DNA from: Bacteroidales bacterium
Lineage (GTDB): Bacteria > Bacteroidota > Bacteroidia > Bacteroidales > Paludibacteraceae
NCBI GenBank assembly: GCA_015061115.1
Contig: SUXE01000001.1
Coordinates: forward strand, 310,001-374,000
DNA: 64,000 bases
Direction: 5' to 3'
Positions 1 through 8,600 of this stretch are shown piece by piece; position 1 is the first letter of the stretch; every line of letters begins with the position of its first letter. The position numbers were made by a program, and so were the translations under genes. The notes beneath the pieces were generated by a model. That model saw only the letters and a list, made by a program, of their open reading frames with translations. It was not told the origin of the DNA and did no database searches.

Positions 1-729
1 GTTACAATATATCCCAAAGATGAACTTCTGTATTTGATAAAATCTTTTGAGAATTATGGGTTCAAACACGTTGCAGACAAAGATCATAAAGAGCGTGGAA
101 AAGAATATGTTTTGGTAAAAGACATGCGAAAACACGTCGGAGATATTCTCAAGGATTACCCATTTGTAAACAAAAAAAATGTAGATAAACGACTTTTGGC
201 AATCAAACCAAATTATCATACATCTTTGTTCCCTGATTCTATCTTGAAAACGGAGGATCCATATGACTTAGTGAAAGATATTAGTCCAACGAACTCTATA
301 TATAAAATATATATATGTTGGATGAAAGATGTAGATCAATTAAAAAAAGGGGATATAATTCTCATTTATCGAACTAATGATGGGCTTGGATATGCCAATT
401 ATCGAAGTGTCATTACATCCGTTTGTACTGTTTATGAAGTAAAATCATTTCTAGATTTTAAGGATAAAGATGATTTCATTAAATACACTAATAAATATTC
501 TATTTTTTCTCCTGAGGATCTCGGAAAATGGTTTGACTACAAAAATAATTTTACTGTTATCAAAATGTTGTATAATGTGGCATTAACAAGAAAAGTCATT
601 AGAAAGACATTATTAGAACAAGTAGGTATGGATCAAAATGCCTATTGGGGATTTTTACCTATTACGGATGAACAATTTAATCAAATAATGGAATTAGGTG
701 AAGCAAATGAACGCTATTTTATCGATTAA
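1..729 (+). CDS. GNAT-like / EVE-like protein, 5' end outside window
   Basis: The frame is already open at base 1, so this is the C-terminal part of a longer protein. The first visible residues (YGFKHVADKDHKERGKEY) resemble the final strands of a GNAT acetyltransferase fold. The remaining ~180 residues (HTSLFPDS, then YICWMKDVDQLKKGDIILIYR) resemble an EVE/PUA-type domain of the kind that binds modified bases in nucleic acid. It overlaps the ASCH gene that follows by 23 bases, so the two are translated together. ASCH and EVE domains are both PUA-like, which suggests a shared nucleic-acid or modified-base role. I infer the domains from residue pattern only; the stop and frame are certain, the function is not. 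Confidence 0.6.
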   Translation, partial: VTIYPKDELLYLIKSFENYGFKHVADKDHKERGKEYVLVKDMRKHVGDILKDYPFVNKKNVDKRLLAIKPNYHTSLFPDSILKTEDPYDLVKDISPTNSIYKIYICWMKDVDQLKKGDIILIYRTNDGLGYANYRSVITSVCTVYEVKSFLDFKDKDDFIKYTNKYSIFSPEDLGKWFDYKNNFTVIKMLYNVALTRKVIRKTLLEQVGMDQNAYWGFLPITDEQFNQIMELGEANERYFID

Positions 730-1117
730 ACCGCAATTTGTCAGAGAAATAGTTGCTGGTCGTAAAATATATGAATTTCGCAAAAAAGGATTCAAAAAAC
801 ATGTAAAGAAAATTTACGTGTATGCATCATCTCCGATTTGTCGAATTGTTGGCGAATTTAAGCTTGGACAAATACTTGAAGGAAAACCTGAAGATATTTG
901 GACTTTGACAAATAAAGATGCAGGGATTTCCAAAGAATATTTTGATGATTATTATTTCAACAAGGAGATTGCATTTGCTTTAGAAATAAAATCATTCATT
1001 GAATATGAAAAACCAATAAATCCATATAAAGCATTATCTCATTTTTCTCCTCCTCAATCTTTTTGTTATGTAGGAAATGAACTTTTGGAAATGAATGGGA
1101 ATAGTTTTTTTTCATAA
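707..1117 (+). CDS. ASCH-domain protein
   Basis: A 136-residue protein matching the ASCH (PUA-like) pattern: it begins MNAILSIKPQFVREIVAG with a basic K-Y-E-F-R-K stretch after it, the usual start of ASCH proteins, and ends in a FCYV strand. ASCH domains are thought to bind RNA or modified nucleotides. The ATG at 707 is preferred over an in-frame GTG at 698 because an AGGTG ribosome site sits about 7 bases ahead of 707. It overlaps the upstream gene and is followed after 12 bases by a P-loop kinase, so it belongs to the six-gene operon at the left edge. Specific substrate unknown. Confidence 0.7.
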   Translation: MNAILSIKPQFVREIVAGRKIYEFRKKGFKKHVKKIYVYASSPICRIVGEFKLGQILEGKPEDIWTLTNKDAGISKEYFDDYYFNKEIAFALEIKSFIEYEKPINPYKALSHFSPPQSFCYVGNELLEMNGNSFFS

Positions 1118-1129
1118 AAGTTGAATGGC

Positions 1130-1642
1130 ATGTCGAAGTTAAAAATATTCGTTGGTGGAATACATGGATCAGGCAAAGGAACTATCTGTTCTTTGCTTGT
1201 AGACAAATTGGGAGCTATTTACATTTCTGCCAGTAAACTTCTACATTGGGATAGGAAATCAAAACAAGTAGATGATGTTTCAGAGAATCAGCGTATCTTA
1301 ACAGAACTTTTAATAGAGAATACAAAGCTGGATTCTTCTTACATCATTGATGGTCACTTCGCATTATGGAATATAGATAAACATTGTGAAGAAGTTCCTA
1401 TTGACACTTTTTTGCCGCTAGATCTAAAAGCCATTGTTCTTACTACTTGTAATCCAGAAGTGATACAAGACAGACTTTTTAATAGAGACAAGATATCTTA
1501 TAAATTAGAAGAAATTAAAGAACTTCAAGAATTAGAGGAAAAGCGTGCAAAAGTCGTGTCGGAATATCTTAATATTCCATTATTCTTCATTGATACAACC
1601 AGAGATTTTGATTTAGAAGTGTTAAAAAAAATAATGCTATGA
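1130..1642 (+). CDS. Adenylate-kinase-like P-loop ATPase
   Basis: About 170 residues with a clear Walker A loop near the N terminus (GGIHGSGKGT) and a short compact fold like small nucleotide kinases. A conserved DGHF at mid-protein and an NRDK/SYK stretch in the lid region fit the adenylate-kinase-like group. It would use ATP to phosphorylate a small substrate or act as a nucleotide-dependent switch; the substrate cannot be told from sequence. The ATG at 1130 is chosen over an in-frame TTG at 1121. The stop overlaps the start of the next gene by four bases, so co-translation is expected. Its setting among ASCH, TIGR04255-like and MBL proteins suggests a specialised rather than a housekeeping role. 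Confidence 0.65.
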   Translation: MSKLKIFVGGIHGSGKGTICSLLVDKLGAIYISASKLLHWDRKSKQVDDVSENQRILTELLIENTKLDSSYIIDGHFALWNIDKHCEEVPIDTFLPLDLKAIVLTTCNPEVIQDRLFNRDKISYKLEEIKELQELEEKRAKVVSEYLNIPLFFIDTTRDFDLEVLKKIML

Positions 1643-2451
1643 ATACGTATACTAGGGAAAATATTCAGTCGTCCATGCTTAAACGTGTTGTTTTTCGCAT
1701 AGATTTTTCGGGAGAAACAGATTTACAATCGTTCATCAATAGACTCAAACAACAAGAATTTTTAAAAAACGCTTTCGGTCAATTTGCGATTATTCCCAAA
1801 CGAAACATTAGCGTTAGTTTCAAGCCTAAAGATATAGTAGAAGGTCAACTTCCATATGCCGAAGCACAAAATAGTATTTTGTATAGGTTTTATGACTGTA
1901 AAATACAAGATAATCCAAAGGTAACATTAGATTTAGATACAGATTCAATTACATTAGTTGTTAATTGTGAAGATAAATATCAAGGTAGTTCGGAATATAC
2001 AAAATTCATTAGTCAGACTATCAATGAGTTAAGATCTCATGATTCTTATGTGTCGATAAACAGACTAGGAGTCCGAAAGATTGATGTAAAGGTTTTAGAA
2101 GAAGGAGAAGAAATCAATGATTTTTTTAGTGAAAATTTTTATGTCGCAAATAGTCTGTTGCAACGACCAGAAAGATCAAAATCAGTAGTGACTGAATTAA
2201 TAGATATAAAAAACATTGGTATCAATGTTACACAACTAATAGATAGAGTCAGTGATGGTAAAAGAAGATTAATTTATGATGTTGATGCTTTTTTAGAAGA
2301 TAAAAATTTGAAACAGGCTCTTGATAATAATGAAATATATAAATTGTTATATAATGATATGCAAGACCAAATGTTTGAGTTATTTAAATCTGTGGTTAGT
2401 AAAAAATACTTAGAAAATTGTAAACAACAAAAAGAAAAACAAAATGGATAA
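1639..2451 (+). CDS. TIGR04255-like family protein
   Basis: A soluble 270-residue protein without signal peptide or membrane segment. Its size, the central ring of beta strands ending in a conserved SINRLGVRKID stretch, and the N-terminal start (RVVFRIDF) fit the sporadically distributed TIGR04255 family, which has no assigned activity and is often found in accessory regions. It overlaps the kinase upstream by 4 bases and the small gene downstream by 8. The family call is by recollection of the pattern and is tentative. No catalytic motif is visible. It could be a structural or sensor component of the operon. Confidence 0.5.
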   Translation: MNTYTRENIQSSMLKRVVFRIDFSGETDLQSFINRLKQQEFLKNAFGQFAIIPKRNISVSFKPKDIVEGQLPYAEAQNSILYRFYDCKIQDNPKVTLDLDTDSITLVVNCEDKYQGSSEYTKFISQTINELRSHDSYVSINRLGVRKIDVKVLEEGEEINDFFSENFYVANSLLQRPERSKSVVTELIDIKNIGINVTQLIDRVSDGKRRLIYDVDAFLEDKNLKQALDNNEIYKLLYNDMQDQMFELFKSVVSKKYLENCKQQKEKQNG

Positions 2452-2635
2452 TGTAGACGAATATTTAAGAATTAAAACGCCAAAATACCAGCAGAAATCG
2501 GAAGAAACCACAGTAGGTCTTCCATATGATCGAAATATTTCTTCTTTTAGATCAAGCACAACAACAAAAGAAATTTCTTGGGGAGATGTCCATGTTGAAG
2601 AAAAAAAAGTGATTCATAAGGAAAATTTCGAGTGA
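2444..2635 (+). CDS. Small hypothetical protein, operon-linked
   Basis: A 63-residue hydrophilic protein beginning MDNVDEYLRIKTPKY, rich in Ser, Thr and charged residues and probably largely disordered. Its reality rests on context: it overlaps the previous gene by 8 bases and its TGA overlaps the GTG of the next gene, a packing seldom seen for spurious frames. I do not recognise a family. Such small proteins in conflict operons can be antitoxins or adaptors, but nothing in the sequence shows this. Confidence 0.55.
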   Translation: MDNVDEYLRIKTPKYQQKSEETTVGLPYDRNISSFRSSTTTKEISWGDVHVEEKKVIHKENFE

Positions 2636-3687
2636 TAAACAAAATCATGAAAGAAGATTTCAAGAAAACTTTTAAGGTTTCATCATTTGAAAATTTGATA
2701 GTCAGTATATTCGTTATTGGTTACAAGAATATCGGAGAGTCGATTGTTGTACTATTCAGGGATGTTCATGATAATGTAGATGAAACTATCATGTCAATGG
2801 TAATTGACAGTTACGAAAATGGAAATCTTACACGAAAGATATTAAAAAAATACAATGTCAACAAACTTGATTTTGTGTGTTGGACACATCCTCATGTTGA
2901 TCACTCTCAAGGAATTGACGCTTTAATAAAAAATTATTTCCATGACGATATTGTCATATTTGTTCCTAAGTTTTACTTTGGAAATTTAACTGAAGACGTT
3001 CTTGCTTCAGAAAGTGCTCAAACACCACAAATATTCGGAGAAATATGGAATTTGGTAGAAAAAAATAAAAATATTAAGGAAATATGGAGAAGCATATCTG
3101 CATTTGGAGATGCAACAAATATTTATCCAATGCAACTATATTCGGATGACTTATATAGTAAAGATGTTTGTTTTTACTTTTTGACACCATTGGGAAGTAG
3201 AACGGATAAACACGCAAATAAGGGAAATCAATTAAGCAAACCCAATGAATTGTCAATTTCTTTTGTGATGTCTATTGACGGTTACGATTTTTATTTTGGT
3301 GGAGATACGGAAAATGAACATGCAAAAGGAATTAAAAAGGATATAGTTAAAAGTATGCGTTGGATAAAGGTTCCTCATCACTGCTCTTTAGGGGCAAAAT
3401 ACATTGCTGATAATATCGGTCCACAATTTGACTTCGCAGCATCAACAGTATACAAAAAATCAGGTCTCCCCAAAACCGAAATTCAAGAGATATATGCCAA
3501 AAACGGCACTCTTCACATGACTCAACTTAATGAGACTAAAACATATAGACTAAAATATGATTATGGTATTATTCAGTATGACTACCATTTCAGTGATTTT
3601 AAAATAAATGTTGACATAACCACTTATGCTAATGCTCAGGAATATACGTCTACTATCAGTAGAATGCCTGCAGATGATGAGAATTAA
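2632..3687 (+). CDS. Metallo-beta-lactamase-fold hydrolase, ComEC-type
   Basis: A 351-residue MBL-fold enzyme. The zinc ligands are in place: THPHVDH at residues 85-91 (HxHxDH), FGGDTE near 222-227 and PHHCS near 248-252. An N-E-L-S-I-S strand before GGDTE is typical of the ComEC/Rec2-like branch, whose members act on nucleic acids or phosphodiesters. There is no signal peptide, so it is cytoplasmic. The GTG at 2632 overlaps the stop of the previous gene; an ATG at 2647 is an alternative start. It ends the operon. As the one clear hydrolase it is a plausible effector of the cluster. Product class is sure, substrate is not. Confidence 0.8.
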   Translation: MINKIMKEDFKKTFKVSSFENLIVSIFVIGYKNIGESIVVLFRDVHDNVDETIMSMVIDSYENGNLTRKILKKYNVNKLDFVCWTHPHVDHSQGIDALIKNYFHDDIVIFVPKFYFGNLTEDVLASESAQTPQIFGEIWNLVEKNKNIKEIWRSISAFGDATNIYPMQLYSDDLYSKDVCFYFLTPLGSRTDKHANKGNQLSKPNELSISFVMSIDGYDFYFGGDTENEHAKGIKKDIVKSMRWIKVPHHCSLGAKYIADNIGPQFDFAASTVYKKSGLPKTEIQEIYAKNGTLHMTQLNETKTYRLKYDYGIIQYDYHFSDFKINVDITTYANAQEYTSTISRMPADDEN

Positions 3688-3951
3688 TAAATATTATATA
3701 ATTGACAAATATTGAATTTGCATTCAAATCAATTTGTAATATAATTAATGATGATAATTTACTATCCAACTATATTTTGACTTGATATATCGTACCCTTT
3801 TCTTTTGGTCCATTATTTGTTTATTGGAATTGCAAAACTTCTTTGTGTATATAATCTAGAAAATAAACTTATTGATCAAAATCAAGAGCAATACTCCTGA
3901 TAATCCCCAAGAGAAATAGAGTAGTATTGTTTTTCAATACAAGACAAGAAT
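3688..3951. other. AT-rich intergenic stretch
   Basis: About 260 very AT-rich bases after the six-gene operon. I see no open frame with a ribosome site, no tRNA pattern and no insertion-sequence end. It leads into a strong hairpin at 3952-3983. Confidence 0.5.
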
Positions 3952-3983
3952 AAGCCACTGACTTGCGGGTTGGTGGCTTTTTT
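3952..3983 (+). terminator. Rho-independent terminator
   Basis: Inverted arms AAGCCAC (3952-3958) and GTGGCTT (3973-3979) enclose a 14-base loop and are followed by a T-run. It lies 265 bases beyond the MBL gene, so it may close that operon or a short unannotated transcript. Confidence 0.65.
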
Positions 3984-4054
3984 CGTTATTTTATCAGTTT
4001 GATGTGTATAAATCTTTTCTATCCCCCATAAAGAATTTTGCGTTATAATTTTAT

Positions 4055-4062
4055 TACATTTG
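4055..4062 (+). promoter_or_regulatory. Bacteroidetes -7 box for the DUF4015 gene
   Basis: TACATTTG matches the TAnnTTTG consensus of the primary sigma factor in Bacteroidetes, 29 bases ahead of the ATG at 4091. No TTTG lies at the ideal -33 distance; the nearest is only 14 bases upstream. Confidence 0.45.
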
Positions 4063-4090
4063 TGGAGAATTTGAAAGAAAAAAGATTGTA

Positions 4091-5533
4091 ATGAAATTGC
4101 ATAAAATAGTATACGGCGTTATAGCTTTAATGTTGGCATCATGCCAAGGCAAAGTAGAGAATAAGAATAATGATAAAGTAGACGAGATGTCGCACGATTC
4201 TGTCGCGACGAAGGTGGATTCTATTCCGTCTACAGACAGCATATCTATAAATAAAGATTCATTGGCTAAAGACTCTTTGGCGAAACCTGATTCGATGCCT
4301 ATTCCAAGGGAAATCCCAAGGGAACTGATTGTCCAGACATTGCAGTTTGACGACACTTTTATCGTCCGCAAAACATTGAAAAACCATCCGCCTGTGAAGG
4401 GTATCTATGTGAGTGGACCTATCGCTGGACACAGCCGTTTCAAGGAGTTGCTTGAGATGGTTGAGACGACTGAGCTTAATGCGATGGTGATTGACGTGAA
4501 GAACGACAACGGAAATGTGACATATAATATGGAGCATAAACTGGTGAATGAGTTTAAGGCTAACATCCGCTATATCCGTGGAATACGTTCCTTTTTGGAT
4601 AATCTTCACAGTAAGAATATCTATGTGATCGGACGTGTCGTGGCTTTCAGAGATCCGTTGTTGGCTAAGAAGAATCCTGATTGGTGCGTGCATAGGAAAG
4701 ACGGTTCGATCTATTACGACCGTGCAGGGCTTGCGTGGGTGAACCCATACAACCGTGAGGTTTGGAAGTATCTCGTGTCAATTGGAAAAAGAGCCGCAGC
4801 CGACGGTTTCGACGAGATTCAGTTCGACTATATCCGATTCTCAACAGAGGTGAAGGATTCGGAAGTCAATTACGGATACGGCTCAGACACGATGTCTAAG
4901 CAGCAGGTAATCACAGAGTTTGTGAAATATTCGGCAGAGGAGTTTGGCAAATGTGGAATCGCATTTTCTGCGGATGTGTTCGGCACGGTTATCGATAACG
5001 ATGTGGACACACGTCTTGTGGGACAGAACTATGCTGATATGGGCAAATACGTCTCAACTATATCACCGATGATTTATCCGTCTCACTACGGACCAAAAGT
5101 GTTTGGTATTCCTATTCCAAATAATGCTCCATACCAGACAATCCTTGGCTCTATGAAATTGTCGAAGAAAGTGTTGGATTCGCTCGACCGCAAACCGAAT
5201 GTGAGAGCGTGGCTTCAGGATTTCAACGCTCCTTGGGTGGCAGGTGCGCGAGCATATACAGCTGCGGATGTGCGTGCCCAGATCGACGCTATCTATGATG
5301 CCGGCTACAACGAGTGGCTGTTGTGGAATGCGTCTGTTAAATACAGAAAAGACGCTTTGATAAGAGTGGGAGACACAGTCCCAGCGTATAAGAAATATAA
5401 GAGTGTCGCACCACAGAAACCAACTGCCACAACTAATGACTCGGCAGCGATTGCCACAAAAAAAGAAACTGTTGTCAACGACAGTATGGGTGCAGCACCG
5501 TCTAATGCAAAAAAAGATAGTCTTCAGAATTGA
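4091..5533 (+). CDS. DUF4015-type putative glycoside hydrolase lipoprotein
   Basis: A 480-residue lipoprotein: signal sequence with lipobox LASC and Cys18 as the acylated residue, then a Ser/Asp-rich linker to about residue 95. From about 103 (KGIYVSGPIAG) to 430 it follows the DUF4015 putative glycoside hydrolase pattern, a TIM-barrel family with VIDVKNDNG, a GFDEIQFDYIRF strand end and a WLLWNAS strand. The acidic residues in DVKND and FDYIRF are the likely catalytic positions. It probably faces the periplasm or cell surface and acts on polysaccharide or peptidoglycan-type glycans; the substrate is unknown. The C-terminal ~50 residues are low complexity. It precedes the A2M gene by about 100 bases in the same direction. 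Confidence 0.8.
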   Translation: MKLHKIVYGVIALMLASCQGKVENKNNDKVDEMSHDSVATKVDSIPSTDSISINKDSLAKDSLAKPDSMPIPREIPRELIVQTLQFDDTFIVRKTLKNHPPVKGIYVSGPIAGHSRFKELLEMVETTELNAMVIDVKNDNGNVTYNMEHKLVNEFKANIRYIRGIRSFLDNLHSKNIYVIGRVVAFRDPLLAKKNPDWCVHRKDGSIYYDRAGLAWVNPYNREVWKYLVSIGKRAAADGFDEIQFDYIRFSTEVKDSEVNYGYGSDTMSKQQVITEFVKYSAEEFGKCGIAFSADVFGTVIDNDVDTRLVGQNYADMGKYVSTISPMIYPSHYGPKVFGIPIPNNAPYQTILGSMKLSKKVLDSLDRKPNVRAWLQDFNAPWVAGARAYTAADVRAQIDAIYDAGYNEWLLWNASVKYRKDALIRVGDTVPAYKKYKSVAPQKPTATTNDSAAIATKKETVVNDSMGAAPSNAKKDSLQN

Positions 5534-5559
5534 TTATACCAAATTAATATTTAATTTTG
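5529..5559 (+). promoter_or_regulatory. Candidate promoter of the A2M gene
   Basis: ATTG at 5529-5532 and TAATTTTG at 5552-5559 are 19 bases apart, the normal Bacteroidetes -33/-7 spacing. The -33 part overlaps the stop codon of the upstream gene, and the leader to the ATG at 5632 would be about 65 bases. Confidence 0.5.
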
Positions 5560-5631
5560 TACGTGATAAGTGAAAGCAAAATACTTTTATGCGAAATATT
5601 TTGTTTTAAGTGATAACTAAAAAAAGGACAG

Positions 5632-8600
5632 ATGATTAGGTTTCTGAAACGTAATGTGTCGCTTCTATTGTATATAGTGGCGATGTTCTTGTTTTCAGCC
5701 TGTGGAAGCAAGATGAGTGAAGACGAGGTAAAGGATTATGTTGCCGGATTCTCATCCAAATATTTTGGTGGGGATAAAGCAAAAATCATTGTTTCATTCA
5801 ATGACGATGTGCTGAAGGATCGCGAAAAATTTGATGGATTTATGACCTTTTCGCCATCTTTGAGTGGAGTTTTCACAAAAGAAGATGACTACACATTGGC
5901 ATTTATTCCAGATTCAGGAAGTGTGAAGTATGGAAGTAAATACGAATGTTGTTTGAAACTAGCGAATATAATAGGAGGGGATTTAAAGGATTTTGTATTT
6001 ACAGTAGAAGCGATTGCACCACAGAGTAGATTAACAATTGATTTGGTGAGGGTTGATCCGACAAGCGACGACAAGGTTGTCGCTACAGGACGATTGATGC
6101 TCAGCTCTGCTGTGAGTGTAGAGAAGATCAAGCCACAGATGTTTTCAATAGAAAACAAGGTTTGCGACAAAATCAATATAGAAAACGGAGAGCGACAGGG
6201 AACATACAAATTTGAGATTACTGGTATAGAGAAGGAGAATTTGGAAAGAGAAAAGAAACTTTCATTCAATGGAAAAAGTCTTGGTATTGACATGACCTCT
6301 GTATCTACCTTTAATGTGCCAGCGAAAGGAGTGTTCAAGCCAACGTGTGCGGTTGCTGATAGAAGTGATGAAAATGCGGTAAAGGTATATTTCTCAGAAA
6401 AACTTGATTCTAATCAAGATGTAGACGGACTTGTATATCTGACTACGGAGTATAGTGATGGTCCAGTGAAAGCACGCACTGAAAAATTCGATGATTATGT
6501 TAAATTGACATCATTATACCATAGACCAAATTCGGACGATGAGATTCATGTGTCAGAAGGAATAAAGAGTGCAAGCGGTAAAAAATTGAGTTCTGAGCAA
6601 ACATTCTCATTGGAGTCATCATATGACAAACCATCTATTGAAATATTGGACAAAGGGTTGATTATGGCAGATCCTGAGAATGCAAAACTGTCATTTTCTG
6701 CTCAGAATATTTTTGCTGTTGACATTGATATTGTAAAAATATACGCAGGTAACGTGTTGGCATATCTTCGTGAAGATAATGATGGAGAATATTCGATACG
6801 TCGTTATGGACGTGTGTTCTACCATAAGACCGTTCGTCTGGATGATTTTGAGAATTTCAATTTGTCGAGCAGAAATGATTATTGTGTTGATTTGAAGGGT
6901 GTGTTCGACAAAGATCCATCTGCTATCTATAGAGTATATTTATCATTTAAGAAAGATTATACAGTTTATGCTGCAGGCGCTGACTCTCGTGCTGTAGAAC
7001 TAAATTCTTCAGAGAAGGTAAGCGAGAAGATGGAGAATGTATTTGATTTAGACGGCTATTATGACATGTCTGATGCCATGGATCTAAGAAGTTGGTCGAG
7101 TACAGATAATCCGGAAGATGATGACTACTATTCATTTGGCAGATGTGTCGATCGTCATACATATTTGCTCAGCAATCTTGGAGTTACAGTAAAAAGAGCT
7201 GACGATAAGACAGTATGGGTATCTGTCGCAAACATACTTAATGTAGATCCAGTAAAAGGAGCGAAAGTCACAACATTCAACTATCAGCTTCAGCCAGTAG
7301 GAGAGGCTACCACGGATGGTGATGGATTCTGTGAGATAGAATCAAAGAATGTGCCATACTATGTACAGGTAGAAAAAGATGGAATGCGCAGTTATGTGAA
7401 GGTCAGCAACGGTTCTGAATTGTCATACAGTAAATTTGATGTCTCAGGTGAGGAGCGTCAGAAGGGTGTCAAGGCATTTGTATATGGAGAACGTAATGTA
7501 TGGCGTCCGGGAGATACACTTTTCTTATCTGTCATGATAGAGGATTCAGAAAAGAAATTACCTTCTAATTGTCCGGTTGTGGCTGAGATGTTTAATCCGC
7601 AAGGACAATATTATTCAAAGAGAGTTTCCACACGTGGAGAGAATGGCTTGTACACATTCAAGTTCCACACAAATGCAGACGACCAGACTGGTTTGTGGAG
7701 AGTCGTGTTTGAGATCGGTGGCAGAAAATTCACTCAGTATGTGAGAATTGCAACAATCAAGCCTAATAGAATAAAAATCGACTTGAAGAGTAAATCAAAT
7801 ATCATCAATGCTGGCAAACCGCTTGATCTTGCATTGCAGGCAAACTGGCTGATGGGTTCACCAGCGTCTTCATTGAAATATAAACTAGAGGCGGAATTGT
7901 CAGTCGATTATAATCCATTCCCAGAATATAAGAGCTATACTTTTACAAACCCAATATTGGACAACGGAAAACAGACGATTGATTTGGGTGAGGGTTCTTT
8001 GGATGGTCTTGGTCATGCGGCAATAACAAGTAAGTTTGGAGAATCATTAAATAAATCGTCGGCTTCTGTATTGAATGCGACAGTTATTGCAAGAGTGTTC
8101 GAGAATGGAGGTGATGCAAGTATTGTATCATTCCCATATAAGGTATCTCCTTATTCAAAATATGTCGGAGTTGATTTGGATGACAGAAATTTCGAGACTG
8201 ATAAGGATTTGAAATTTGATGTTGTAGTATTGGATATCAACGGAAAGAAGTGTGATTCAAAGTTGGACTATTCAGTATATAAACTCGAGTGGAATTGGTG
8301 GGAGGAGTATGATAGTGACCGTTTGCGTCATTTCGTATCATCCACATCACTTAAGCCGGAGGCAAAGGGCACACTAACAACAAGAGGTGGTGTCGCTTCT
8401 GTTCCATTCAGAATAGACTATCCTTCTTGGGGTAGATATTTGGTTTATGTCACTGATGAGGGAGGCCATTCAGCTGGAGGTGTAGTTACTATTGATTGGC
8501 CATCATACAGAGGTATGAGCAACAAGTCGGACGCTACTGCGTCTACAATGGTAATGTTCTCGACTGATAAAGATAAATATCAAGTTGGAGAGAAGGCGAC

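Noticed and set aside
3952-3983. tRNA or attachment site
   Set aside because: The hairpin has only one stem and a T-run; no cloverleaf or CCA end is seen and no integrase is adjacent.
4259-4693. Minus-strand gene within the DUF4015 gene
   Set aside because: It is a shadow of a well-supported lipoprotein gene and has no recognisable domain.
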